Below, in pieces: positions 44,906 to 58,320 of a stretch of 64,000 nt of DNA (the stretch's first letter is position 1; each line of letters starts with the position of its first letter). Below the pieces are notes generated by a model that searched no databases, had not been told where the DNA came from, and saw only the letters and a list, made by a program, of their open reading frames with translations. Source of the stretch: Synaphobranchus kaupii (lineage: Eukaryota; Chordata; Actinopteri; Anguilliformes; Synaphobranchidae); NCBI GenBank assembly GCA_029718625.1, contig CM056395.1:20982246-21046245 (forward strand), in the 5' to 3' direction. The position numbers and the translations under genes are program-made.

Positions 44906-46337
44906 GCTCAGACTCTGCTATTTTAATATGTCAGGCTGCGGCAACCGATGCCACCTGAACCTGGGGCTGTCTGGCACACAATAATGCCCAATCCCCCCCC
45001 CAACACCACACCCCATCCTCTCTCTCACTCCCCTGTCCCTGATTTAAGGCCCCAAGGTGTTCCTTTCAAAGTTCAACCCCAATCAGCCTCTGCACAAACT
45101 GCAAAAAAAAGTATTTAAAAGAAATAAAAAACTGAAAACAGACGCGTCATCACCATCTGCCTGGGTGTGGACTCAAGAAGAGGGGTGGAAAAATAAATAA
45201 ATAAATAAATAAATGTACGGCTGCGAAAGTCGAACGCTCTGCCCGACGACGTTCCTGTAGAGTGGGGACACTAGTCGCGCCAGCTTTCCGGGATACCGGC
45301 TGCGTCTCTGCCCCATGAGCCATCTGGACCGCATGGGAAGTCCACGGTCCCAACGCCACAGTCTGCAAACCACAAAATTCCCTAAAAATCCCCGTCACAC
45401 GACGTTCCATCGTTTCACCACTGCCCTGCTCTCCGTGGTGAGGCCCGACGTCAGGCTGGACAAGCATAGAGGTCACGCTTCACTGTCCAGAAAAGTCCAC
45501 CGCCTCTAGTGAAGTCCCCTAGTGGAGAAGCACCGCGTGTGTGACAGAGAGAGAGAGAGATAGAGAGGGAGTACAGGAGCTAATGAGTACGTGGCTGAAT
45601 GAGGATGAGTGAGTGAGTCAGTCAGTGAACGAGTGATTGTCAATCAGCCAATCCAAGGGTCAGAAGGTAAAAGTCCTGCCATGTGTTTCTTCCACCCATG
45701 AACTCTGCCAGCTGAAGAATTGTGCTCCTTAGCAAATCCAGGTTATTGGAACAAAATACTGGGGAGGAATTTTACTTTCTAAATCTGGATTTTACACCTC
45801 TGGTGTAATTGAGTGATTGAGTGAGTATGCAGATGAGAATCCGAGCGAAGGGGGGTCTTTAATGTGTTGGGCCGCTTCGTCTGGTCACAGGCTTATAAAC
45901 ACGCCTTACTCTTACAGCAAAGAGGGAACGTGGGAAATCTCAGTCCTGGAAGACCGGAAGGCTCTGGATAAATATGAGCAGTGCCTCAGCTTCTGTTTGT
46001 TCAGTATGGAGTCATTATTGGGGCCAGCGTTCCAGACGTACAGCAGCTGTTCGCAGTGAGGTGCCCGCCGGCAGGTGTGGGACAGTGCGACGCGCCCCAT
46101 TTACACAGCCCCCTCCCATCAGCTGCAGCCATGATGTCCCTGAAATATTAGCAAGAGTCTATAAAACACAAACATTCTTTTTTTTTCTTATCCTCTTGCA
46201 GTGGTGTAACGTTTAACGGTAATTAATGAACGGTCAGTTTAAAAAAAAAAAAAATGTCAAGGACAGCGATGTTGCAGACTCCAGACTCCACCTCTCTCTC
46301 TCTCCTTTATTCTTGTCCTTAAGCGAAGGCTATGGTT
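44906..46337. other. Intergenic, short simple repeats
   Basis: (AAAT)n at 45192-45213, GAGA at 45546-45560 and GAGT repeats near 45600-45630. No recognisable coding sequence. Confidence 0.5.
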
Positions 46338-46508
46338 ATTTATTTTACTATGGTTATTTATTTAGCTTGGAAGGTGCCTTTGTGCCTGAAAATGTACCGT
46401 AGCATTTCAGGTTAAGCGCTCAACCCGTTCAATGGCTGTGTCTCATTGGGAGTGAAACATGCAACCTTTGGGTTTACAAATCCAACGCCCTTACCTGCTG
46501 CACTTCAC
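46338..46508 (-). mobile_element. Degraded tRNA-derived SINE, partial
   Basis: The blocks CATTTCAGGTTAAGCGCTCA, GCAACCTTTGGGTTTACAAA and CCTTACCTGCTGCACTTCAC occur in the order expected for the reverse complement of the SINE at 14682-14905, with many substitutions. The 3' tail hairpin is not clear. Confidence 0.5.
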
Positions 46509-46820
46509 CGAAGTCAACTGAGGTCACTGTCTCCTTGAGTGATAAATTACCCTACTGCTCCACATATGCAGTGCTCAAGGCCAAGCCTTCCCATAATCCT
46601 CCCAGAATAGAGTAATACAGCAATTACAAACCCACGGATAAGCGTTGCAATGCACAGGCAGAACTAGAGCCAGTCTCTAACTGCATGGACAATGGACAAA
46701 TGGCTTTAACCTCACAACGGTGAAGTATGAAATCTGACACTGAACAACATGGGAGAGAAAATAATTTTGGTAATATGCTTGCGGTTAATTCACAATAAAA
46801 ATGACCAAATGACCGCCACA

Positions 46821-46823
<3 letters not shown>

Positions 46824-46856
<33 letters not shown>
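46824..46856. repeat. (CA)n microsatellite
   Basis: About 16 CA dinucleotides, preceded by CACGCG. Confidence 0.95.
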
Positions 46857-46858
<2 letters not shown>

Positions 46859-47099
46859 CAAACAGGCCCACGCGCACACAACTGTGAATGGACGCCTGAG
46901 TCAATTAACAGCAGGGCGGTTGACCTCCTGTAGATCATGCCGAACATCTGTGGCAGAAGGTGCCCACCTCCCCCGAGAGTGGAGAGGACGCTCAAGTGAC
47001 GAGACGAACTAACGATACACCATCGCGTTTTGAGAAATATCATAAATAATAACATATACGATTGGATCATTCGGATTCAATGATTGACGGCACATGTTG

Positions 47100-47374
47100 C
47101 ACTGCAAAAAAATGTCTGTCTTACCTGTTTTAGTCTTGTAATGAGACTTAAAATCTTACTTTTTTTTCTCAAAAGTGGAAAATATTAGCTCGTTTTAAGT
47201 TGCTTTCCTTGACAAGTGAAATTATCTTACCCCACTGGCAAATCTTGAAATCAGTAAAACTATCTCACCTCACTAGCAATCTTTTTGTCTTGTTTAGCAA
47301 AACATTAACAGAAATAAGATTCTAAAGTCTAAATATAAGATTAAAATGCTTGTGAAGATTTGGCTTTTGCAGTG
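47100..47374 (+). mobile_element. MITE with CACTG...CAGTG ends, copy 2
   Basis: A 275-bp copy of the element at 12617-12890 in the same orientation. It starts CACTGCAAAAAAATG and ends CTTTTGCAGTG, so its short terminal inverted repeats are better preserved. The dinucleotide TG flanks both ends and may be a duplication. Confidence 0.82.
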
Positions 47375-48133
47375 TGGCTCCGCCCATTAGAGTTTTCCCC
47401 GCCTCGCTCTTCTCTTGTTAGCACCGGCACACCTGTGTTCTTCACACTCTACTGACAGATGGTTTTTAACGAGTGAACACGGTCGTTATCTTTGCTTCAA
47501 GGTCTTACCAAGCCGTATCCAATAGTGTAGGCGATCAAGTGACCGAAAGTAATAAGAATTTATTGGTCATCTCGACTATAGGTCAGAGTAGGATAAGGGA
47601 AAACCACATTAAAAACGACTTTTCTGTCAGAGCTCGCCTCCTGTCAAACGTCTTTGGCGTGTGACTGAAGATGACAGGAGAGACATTTTTAATCACAAAT
47701 ACAACCATCACACCTTTGTAATATATAGCAGGCATAAAACTATTTTATAATATTTGGGATTAAGTGAAATATCGTCATTAAGCACGGAATAATATAGATA
47801 AAAATAACATGTTTTATGCTGACACCAATTCCTGTTGAAGGTAAAACAGTATGGTCTCTTTCACATCACTTCTTGTTGAAGATAAAGCAGGCAGTGATCC
47901 TGTGGTTGGTAAGACCACAAAAACATGGTCCTGACTCATTTTAACTGGAGATCGGTGAGGGAGGGGGGGGGTCGTATTGGTTTCTGGGTTTCATTCTAAC
48001 ATCTCTGTCTTAACCATTTCATGAACCCTATCATTTCTGTGACATGACATTTCTTGATAAGCCCATGAATGACAGATGAAGACTTATGTTCTTGCTTCCC
48101 TACGTATATGGAACACTTTACCGTGGTCCAATT

Positions 48134-49835
<1,702 letters not shown>

Positions 49836-50248
49836 TTTGCAGTTGGGCTTTGCTGTTAAAAATCTAAGATGCAAATACTAAGAAATCTTATTCCAGTAGG
49901 GCTTAGCTGTAAAACTTGCTGCAGAACTTGGCTGTGAGAAAAATCTATGATGCAGATGTTAAGTGACCTTTTGCAGCAGGGCTTGGGTGTAAAAAAAATC
50001 TAAGATTCAAATGCTAATTGAACTTTTAGCAGTTGAGCTCCGCTGTTAAAAGTTTAAGATGCAAATGCGAAGTGAACTTTTAGCATTTGGGCCTTTGCAG
50101 ATAAAAATCTAAAATGCAAATGCGGAGTGAGCCTTTAACAGTTGGACTGTGCTGTTAAAAAATCTAAGATGCTAATTATAAGTGAGCTTTTAGCACTTGA
50201 GGTTTGCTGTTAAAAATCTAAAATGCAAATGCTAAGTGAACTTTGACG
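49836..50248. repeat. Old tandem array, ~55-bp unit, carrying ATGCAAAT octamers
   Basis: Seven diverged units resembling GTTGGGCTTTGCTGTTAAAA followed by ATCTAAGATGCAAATGCTAA and GTGAACTTTTAGCA. The second unit carries an extra ~25 bp. ATGCAAAT is exact in four units (49869-49876, 50059-50066, 50114-50121, 50223-50230) and changed by one or two bases in the others. The octamer is the classical POU/Oct binding site. Confidence 0.85.
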
Positions 50249-50419
50249 GCTTGGTGCTGACAAATGACCAACAGGGTTACATGATTGTCCATTAAAATGT
50301 CATCTCAATCGCTGCAATCTTTTTCCTAATGGATGATGAATTTTCATAAATAACCATAAAATATGTATAATGAAAATATGAATAATGTCATAAACAGCAC
50401 AAAGTATCTGCTCAAATTA

Positions 50420-51330
50420 CAGTGCCCTCCATAATTATTGACAACCCTGGTAGAGATTAGTAAAAAGGGTTATAAAAAATTCACCTTTTGGTCAATCTCA
50501 CAATGAAATAATTAGAAAAATTGAAGTAAATTTATTCTGAGAAAAAATAAACCCTCATCAAGAAATAATTATTTTTAACAAAACCACATGTGCCACAATT
50601 ATTGGCACCCCTAGATATTCTTATAAACAAAATGTAACTGAAGCATTTCTTCCATTTATATTTTACTTTTTAAAGTTGATCAGAGTGTTTAGGAACTTTC
50701 AAACAGTAATCCATGACTTCCTGTTTCACTGGGGTATAAATATGAGGTGACACAGAGGCCATATTCCCTTATTCATACATCAACATGGGAAATATAAGAG
50801 AACACACAAATCAAATGAGGGAAAAGTGTCTTGAGCTTCATAAGTCAGGGAATGGCTATAAAAAAAATAGCTACTCACCTGAAAATGCCCATATCTACCG
50901 TTAGGGCAATACTTAAAAAGTTCAAAGCAACTGGCACTGTTACAAACTTGCCTGGAAGAGGACCCCCACACACAGTGAGGAGGATGGTAAGAGAGGCAAA
51001 AAAAATCCCCCCCAAAAAAACCCCCAAGGATCACTGTTGGATAATTACAGAGGAAAGTAGCATCTTGGGGTCATCAAGTCTCCAAAACTACCATTCGACG
51101 TCACCTCCATGCCTTTCCCGTCATTTCACCACAAACGTAAGCGCATGGAGTTTGCTAAACACTAGTGGAACTTTGACTGGAACTGTGTTTTATGGTCAGA
51201 TGAAACGAAAATTTAGCTTTTCGGCAACCAACACTGGGTGGGTTTGGCGTAAAAAGAAGGATGGCTATACCGAAAATAACCTGATCCCCACTGTATGGTA
51301 TGGTGGAGGTTCCGTAATGTTGTTTTCTCC
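50420..51330 (+). pseudogene. Tc1-like transposase pseudogene with left terminal repeat
   Basis: The left end CAGTGCCCTCCATAATTATT follows a TA dinucleotide (50418-50419), as expected for Tc1/mariner insertion. A start codon at 50785 opens MGNIREHTNQMREKCLELHK. An extra A in the A-run near 50859-50868 shifts the frame, after which IATHLKMPISTVRAILKKF gives the helix-turn-helix DNA-binding domain. Further downstream VLWSDETKI at about 51187-51213 carries the first catalytic Asp of the DDE domain, and GGGSVML follows near 51305. Several deletions and shifts break the frame. No right terminal repeat was found, so the copy is truncated and inactive. Confidence 0.88.
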
Positions 51331-52485
51331 CTCTGCCTTTCTGTCACGGTGTCGCCATATCACACAGACTCCAAACATTGCGTATGTATGGCGTCCATCG
51401 TGTTTATACACTGTTTATACATGTGGCCCCTGGACTCTTGTGAAATGCGCCGGGCAAAAAAAGCTGGGCTGAGACAAAGCACAAGTTAACCGTTCGGTTC
51501 TCCAAATTAAAGACACATACGCAAATCAAATGATTTCACAATGAAAACAATCTGTTTCTAATCACTCTGCCATGCCTACATGAGGTCAAACCACTGTGGC
51601 CACCTTGAGTATGAGTCACTTCCTGCTTTCAACAGTAATTGGTCTGGCAACTCTTCTACCCATAATGCCATCAGCTGCCAGACGGCTCGTACTGCCAGAG
51701 TCACATCCGTAGCGAGGATATCCGTCAATTCATATTCCACATTCCTCGACCAATCCAGGAGAGGGCAGGTGAGGACTTAAGTCCTGGTAAATGAAGCATT
51801 GGTGGAAACGGGCGGCAGGTGTTTGTGTCGGTGTGCTCAAGTGCCTAGTTTTTAGTCCGTTAGTCAGCCATTTTAAGTCTATTGGCTTTTTTTGTAAATC
51901 GGGTATCCGGTGGCTGTTCGTCCCGTCTGATCGTCCTGCGAGCTTGACTTCAGATTTACGGCCCGAGCCGTCGGCTGTGTTGACATTTTTACCGTCGCGT
52001 CTTTCCTGTGCTTTGCTTTCCTATACAGTTTTTTTATGCTTTTATGGTTTTATGGTTCTATGTACACATCTGCCTGTAACAAGAACTTTCCCCAGGGAAA
52101 ATGCACAGTAAATCTGAATGTGAATGTGAAATCGTGGCCCTCCGAGGGAGGAAGAGAGAGCTCCAGCACGAGCGATGGCCTCCCGTTACACCGCCACACC
52201 GGGAGCACTCCTCTGGTCCGCCCGCAGGTCTGCCCGTCCGCCGGACGCGCACGAAACAGCCCGTTCCGCTTGGATGCCGGCACGTTTGGATGCCTGAGCC
52301 GGTTGTACTTCCGAGCGTAAGGAGGCGGCGGCTGGCAGAGGCTACTCTCACATGCGCCCACACACACTCTCTCCTGAATCGATGGAGGGCGTGGCGGCAA
52401 TTGGACAGGCCAGCGAATAGGCTATGACTATGGCATTCCAATGGAGATGGGGGGATGGGGGGATGGGGGTTGGAGCCTGTACCAG
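51331..52485. other. Intergenic, partly CpG-rich
   Basis: Bases 52130-52330 are CpG-rich, with overlapping open frames on both strands and no recognised domain. G-runs at 52447-52470. Nothing else stands out. Confidence 0.4.
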
Positions 52486-52708
52486 CAGGCATTCACTCAC
52501 AGTTTTACACCGCAAAGACAATTTAGACTCTACAACTAACCCAACCTGCATGCCTTTGGACTGTGGGAGAAAACCGGAATACCCAGAGGAAACCCACACG
52601 GATACGGGGAGAACATTCAAATTACACACAGAGAGGCCCTCGACCGGGGTTCAAACTCGGTACCTTCTTGCTGTGAGGCGGCAGCGCTAACCACTGCACC
52701 ACCGTGCC
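52486..52708 (-). mobile_element. tRNA-derived SINE (third family)
   Basis: On the minus strand it starts GGCACGGTGGTGCAGTGGTT followed by AGCGCTGCCGCCTCACAGCA and continues GAGTTTGAACCCCGG, i.e. A- and B-box-like blocks. The body contains TCTGTGTGTAATTTGAATGT and the well-known fish repeat core CTCCCACAGTCCAAAGGCAT. It has no intact cloverleaf. Confidence 0.75.
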
Positions 52709-54409
52709 ATCCCCAAATGAGAACAATTTCAGATAATGAATTGCTTAAAATATTGCCACCAAACATCCATAGAGAAATTCCCTCTTTGCTGAGAAATCAT
52801 TAGGATTAGCCCTGGATGATTTAAATTCTTGCTATCGCTTTTGGAACTCAAAAAAATAACCAGCAAACTTGCACCGTATACAATTTATGTCACATTTGGT
52901 GAGATATACAGTTAAACTGTCAACTACCATTAGAGGTCTCACTCTCTCGCTGGCCTGCTGATGGAGATGTACGACTTGACTTGTCACCGTTCATCCACGC
53001 CCCCGCAGTACTAAAAACCAGCCACTGGAGGGAGCGCAACAGAAGGAGCAGGTGATGTCACATCATGCCTGTGCATGGGGGTGGAGGGGAGGGGGTAGGC
53101 TACCTGGTGGTCTTGTCTGGGCCAGAGGACACTGCAACTCTTTGGGGTTGGAGCAGAGGCAGTGGGCACGAGGCCAGACCTTGTCGTCTCCACCAAAGCG
53201 AGCGATAAACTAGACCAGGCGAGTCCGTCTCCTGGGCTTAATTACGCATCTGACAGGGCTGTGACCTTTGGCGAAAGTCCACAGCAGCTTTCTATTATTG
53301 CAGCCAACTCTAGAATGACAGTAAAATAACACTGGGGAATTATCTGATGAGATAATAGTGCCCAGTGCACTTTCTGCTAATTAAAATTGATAAGACTCAA
53401 TAGCTTTTCCTGATAAATTACTGATAAATAATAAATAATAAATTACTATGGTGAGGTGACCAAAAATAACCATGCAAAATCGTTTTTTTCTTTTCTTTAA
53501 ATGCTCCACTTAAAATGATAAGCTACTGTACGTGTCTGAGTCTTATCAAACGAGTGCATTGTAGAAAAGAAAAAAGATTTTATGAATTGTCCCTAATGTC
53601 AGTGTGGACGATGCACTTGTCAAGAGTTTTTCAGGGCAAAATCTGTAAGCCCACTCCTTGTCAGGAGATATCTTGATTTGGCACTGGATGTAGAGAGTTG
53701 TAGACAGAGCACACAGGGAAATGTCACCCTCGCTTAATTACAAAATACTCACTAAAGAGGTCCTCTATATTCCACAGTTAAGGGGAAAAAAGATACAAAA
53801 AAAACTAACTGGGGCCCTTGGGAACACCCCTCCAAAAAGAGGTGAAGAGCTCTCCTCCAGCCTGTTTGAATCCTTCAGGAGAGAAAAACTATTCGGGCCT
53901 CTAAGTTTTCCTCAAACACTTGTCATTGAATCACCACTGTTATTAGCTCCAGGTAAAGCAGGCGAGTCCCTGCGGAGGCAGAAGTAATTTAGAAGACAAA
54001 TTTGAGATGCGTTCAAAAGTATCCGATGGGTAGAATATAAATGAAAAATTAATAAACAAAAACTTTACAATATGATGGCTTTCTTAAAAAGGCACCAGGG
54101 TGCGTTTCTATGACTAAATATAACCCAAGTGCATGGCCAAGGATGACTGACTGGGATGTGTTTGGTATGTCCTTTGTAAAAATGAATTATTTAATTCATT
54201 AATTCAAACCCTTGGGTGGTTAACTTTGAAATGCGTAGAATTTTCTTCCTCCTGGATAACTTAAAATTAATTTCAAGCTCCAATTAAATATGAATGTTAA
54301 ATGATAACTGTTAGGCAAATGACTGTTATTAGCTGCCCATTATTAAAAAAGGGGCTCTTAAAATTTTATTTAATCTCAGTCCCCTAAGAAATAAGCGTAT
54401 CGAGTTAAG
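52709..54409. other. Intergenic, no recognised feature
   Basis: AT-rich unique sequence with short AAT-like runs near 53420. No exon or repeat of note. Confidence 0.45.
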
Positions 54410-55065
54410 TCATCCACAAAAGGCTGCAATACAGTGGCCGTTTAAGCGAGCACATGCAAGCACATTTAAACCATGAGATCCACCATTTTATATTGGTCAG
54501 GGTGTTTAGGAAACTGATTACGTTTTCATCCTCATAATACACAAAATATGTTCTGATAAATCCCCCAAGGAGGAGCATATACAATGAGAATAGCAATGGA
54601 CCAAGGATTGATCCTTGCGGATCCCAACAAGAATGCCACCTTTTTCAGATTCCTGGTCCCCAAAAGCTACAACAAAAAAAACTTTCTGCCTATAAGAAAA
54701 GATTCAATCCATTGCAATACTGTTCCAGAGAGGTCTACCAAATATCCAAGTCAACCTAATAGAATTGTACGGTCAAAAACTACACAAAGAGCTAAAATAA
54801 CAAGAACTGAGTCATAATAACTAGCAATCACACTCAGACACAGGTAATTCCCAACCTTAACCAAGGCCGTTTCAGCAGTGTGATCAGCACAGAACACAGA
54901 CGGGAATTTTGATTTTAAATGGATCTATGATTGCCAAGAAGAGAATCCACTTTTTTTTCTTAAGTAGATGATTTACAACAGCTATATCCAATATTTTACC
55001 TAAATAGACTCAACTGCAACAACACAAAGTCACCTCCAAGTAATTATTCTTCCTGTGTGTGAGGG
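54410..55065 (-). pseudogene. LINE reverse transcriptase relic (L2/CR1-like), minus strand
   Basis: Read on the minus strand, successive reverse transcriptase blocks appear in the normal order: VYLGKILDIAVVNHLL (about 55000), AETALVKVGNYLCLSVIAS (about 54870), DSVLVILALCVVFDRTILL (about 54800), VDLSGTVLQWIESFL (about 54720), a decayed PQGSILGP box (54598-54630) and a decayed ADD-type box (YYEDENVISF, about 54525). The catalytic Asp pair is not intact and stops interrupt the frame between blocks. The polypeptide is clearly non-LTR in type. The 5' half, the C-terminus and the 3' tail are missing or unrecognisable. Confidence 0.85.
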
Positions 55066-57175
55066 GGAGATTTTTATGGACAGTGAATCACTTTAGAATC
55101 TCTGCATTTCCCATTATCGGTGTCAGTATTATCAAAATGGTATGTTTCCCATTAAAAGCACATATAGATATATTTGAACCTTCTCCAAAAGATATTTAAT
55201 TTTCCAGCCTTTTAGCCAAAGATTTAAACAGTCAAATAAATGACATTACTTGTTGAAATAAGGCAGCAATCTTTTACATTTCTACTTGCGCCAACTTTTC
55301 TGGGTGAATGCAGTAACTGAATTTGACTTATGCAATCAAGACAATGAAAATGTATTGCACATATGCTGGACTCTTGAAGCATCCTGCTGGCATTAGAGTA
55401 GACAACTTTAAAAGTCTGAGAAAGGTTTTGTAAGATTGCTACCTAGGCAGAATGATGAAATGTTCCACTATTTTACACCGAGCCCCATTTTATATTGAGC
55501 TCATCATATCACTCTCAAACGAGGCTCAATAATGATTTGAATAAATACAGTAGGGAGCAATATTTATCCGTCTAGTTGTGATGGACTGTGTGTCAATTTC
55601 ATTAGAGCCATTCTTACATAACAGTACCAAACAGCTCATGGGCCATGACCATAATGAAGACGTCCCTGATCTCATAGCACCTTCAAGCATGCTTGTGCGC
55701 ACACAAATGCACATGCGCATTACTGAAGCATACGTTATCCTCTACTGCCAATAGAGGGCTGACAGTGCGGCGGTTCATTTCATGTACATAGACAACACAT
55801 TTTAAAAGGCAGCCCTCCAGCTGTTAATCTGTAATCACTGGCTGCTTTCCCATTAACAACTATCTCCACAAAGCCTTAAATTCAAGCACTTTTACTTAGG
55901 TTTTTAATCCTTCTCTGGTGCACATTACACTACGGGGCCCTGTAACCATAACTTCACGGGAAAGTGGAAGACTACCTATACTATAAAACTGTTTCTAGGC
56001 AAACCACCCCCACACTCCCACTGTCAATCATTGCCAAAGACGCATCCACCAAGACACAAAGGCCCCAAATCTCACCTTGAAAGAAAAAAACTACGGGATT
56101 TAGACATGCACCGTGACAGTTATGTGCCAGGACTGGCATCGCAGGTGCCTCTCAGGGGTGGAATTGCCAGCAGTGCCCTAAGAGCACCTGCTCTCAAATA
56201 CTGTATTATTTCACGGTAAAAAATGAAACGGGGGAGTGGAGTCATACAAACAACAAGCAATGATACGCTACTGTTTAACACCCACCAATGCGTACGCGGG
56301 TGTAGCCACATTTGGTGGTGGTTGAGATGAGTTTCCCCTTTTCAGCATTCCAAGTTATCGCACCCAGCATCGGCAGCAACTGCAGTTTATATTATTCGCT
56401 GTGCATGTTAAAATAATTGAAGACTTACTTGGCCCTTCTTTCCGCTGCTTTCACTCCACCTTGCTTCCTCTGGAAATGGGGGATTCTCCATCTTTAAAAA
56501 TTTTCTGTTACTCTTTCTTAAACCAGACGTTTTACCTAGGCTACATGTTCGTGGAAAATTGCATGTAGCCTACGTTTACATCGCCTTACCTCGAACATTG
56601 TCTTGTTTTCAAATATATTTCCTTAAATTTAATGGCATTCACTTATTTCTGGCATATGTTGTCATTCATTTTATACTGAGTGAAAACTGTTTTTTTGTGG
56701 GCGACGAAGACTTTGAGAATGTGTGTTATCTCGTTAACGGAATCTACCCGAGTTTGAGTTTCCGTTGCCAACTCTCACAATTTTGACATGAAACATACGC
56801 TTTCAGGCTCTCAGTCTCCCGCCGCCCAAACCAATCTCACGCCAAATAAAAAGACCGCAATTAAAAACAAAGCCGCTCCCTGATTAAAGAAATTATGTAT
56901 CAGCTAGAAGGACAAAGTGAAATTGGTTCATAAAGATTATGAGAGAAAGCCCCCCCCGCCCGGTCCACGATTTCAATCGAACCCCCTCCTCCCACGACCA
57001 CAATAAATCTCACAACAGCCAGCTCACCGAACTTGAATGTGTTTTGTTGTTTGGATTTGGTATTACAATATCGCGAATAATACTGACGATGTCTGACTTT
57101 CTTTCTTTTTCGATAAACTGTGTTTTATTGTTTTTTGAAAATGACATATTACATTTGACGTTTCAGTTTGTCTCA
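55066..57175. other. Intergenic with a SINE-tail scrap
   Basis: Bases 56282-56350 resemble part of the body of the 5S-derived SINE (CACATTTGGTGGTGGTTGAG against 20440-20465). The remainder is unique AT-rich DNA without recognised exons. Confidence 0.45.
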
Positions 57176-57240
57176 TTGTCATGAAGACCCACAACTACCT
57201 CATTTGTTTCTTCCATTTGGGTTCGGGGAAGGGTACGGCC

Positions 57241-57248
57241 TATATAAA
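57241..57248 (+). promoter_or_regulatory. TATA-box-like site with a downstream mini-frame and polyadenylation signal
   Basis: TATATAAA at 57241-57248 is followed by an ATG at 57285 opening a 27-codon frame (MATLLSVKVFQGLVCTAQL...; stop at 57366-57368) with a hydrophobic character, and an AATAAA at 57458-57463. This spacing could be chance, a short transcript, or part of a decayed LTR. No homology is recognised. Confidence 0.2.
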
Positions 57249-58068
57249 CCAGTCTTGGGTTGACACTGTGGGACTGTTGTGTGCATGGCGACTCTGTTGT
57301 CAGTGAAGGTTTTCCAAGGTCTAGTGTGTACAGCGCAGTTGATGGTGTCTTTTTTATTTTGTTACTGATTGCAATACAACACACAGTAGCCTACTATTTT
57401 TGCGTGCTGTTACCTTGTGAGGCAAATGTAATTTATTTGCTTTCACATGTCTTTTTCAATAAACATCCCTTTCAAGCAGACCACTAATGACAGAGATGTT
57501 TTGTTTTTTTGTTCACTGTAATTTAGGATAGCATCCTTTCATCCATTAACTTCATTCCTGTGGTTAATCAGCTGTGTAAGAGAGAAATTGTGCTTGTGAC
57601 CCGTCAAACCTCCCCTCCCCTTGTGCGGCGCACCCAGCGAGTTCAGCCGTGGGATTTGCATCTCCACACACAACTCAACAGACCTATAACCTTGGAATAA
57701 CATTGAGGAAGGTGTTGAAAAGGAGGGCAATAAAGAGCAGCCCTCTCCAATGGTAGGGAGGTGTTGCTTCAGCTGCGAAGCCATTGATAATGCACCCCTC
57801 CCCTCTGGGAGGAATAAGTCATCAGTGTCCAGGTGACAAATTGCACTCCATAGGGTGTTTGCTGAAGTCACAGTTAGATATATCCCCCCAGGTAACGGTG
57901 GCACCGGCCTGGGCTCGCCCCGTCCCCTTCATCCCCGGATTCACTGGCCTAACTAGAGGCCTGTATTTAACCAAGCACGGTGACAGTTTTTTAAAATTCA
58001 GTTTTGCACCTCAAGAGCAGAAATCCAGCAGCTCAATGTCACCCAAGGCTCAATTCACAATTCACTCA

Positions 58069-58093
58069 CCCCCCCCCCCCCCCCCCCCCCCCC
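58069..58093. repeat. Homopolymer C25
   Basis: An uninterrupted C run, extended by a C/T-rich tail to 58102. It can pair with the G22 run at 58299-58320 on the same strand. Confidence 0.95.
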
Positions 58094-58298
58094 TCCCCCT
58101 ATACCCCCACCCTCTGCCACTGATAGTTTCTTAAATGATTTTTACATAAAGACAGATTTTCCCAGTGTGAGAGACTTAAATTAGGTGCGATTACACAATG
58201 CTGTGACAATATGCATAACCACTGATATCTGAAGGGAGAAAGAAAGGAAGAAAGAAAGAACCCAAAGGAGTCGTCAGGTTTGTTCTTTCTTTGTAGGT

Positions 58299-58320
58299 GG
58301 GGGGGGGGGGGGGGGGGGGG
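58299..58320. repeat. Homopolymer G22
   Basis: An uninterrupted G run; a potential quadruplex former. Confidence 0.95.

Noticed and set aside
43415..44926. A 503-codon open reading frame repeating a 14-residue peptide
   Set aside because: It lies entirely within the 42-bp tandem array. The period is divisible by three and the unit lacks stops in that frame, so the open frame is automatic. No signal peptide, domain, promoter or splice context supports a gene.
51791..52111. A 106-codon frame next to a CpG-rich stretch
   Set aside because: No recognisable domain, no coherent splice sites, and overlapping frames of similar length on both strands.
56695..56790. A possible alternative TUSC3 last exon (GAC GAA GAC TTT GAG around 56704)
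   Set aside because: There is no acceptor AG in the right phase, and the peptide does not match the DLDFE tail. It also lies 33 kb downstream.
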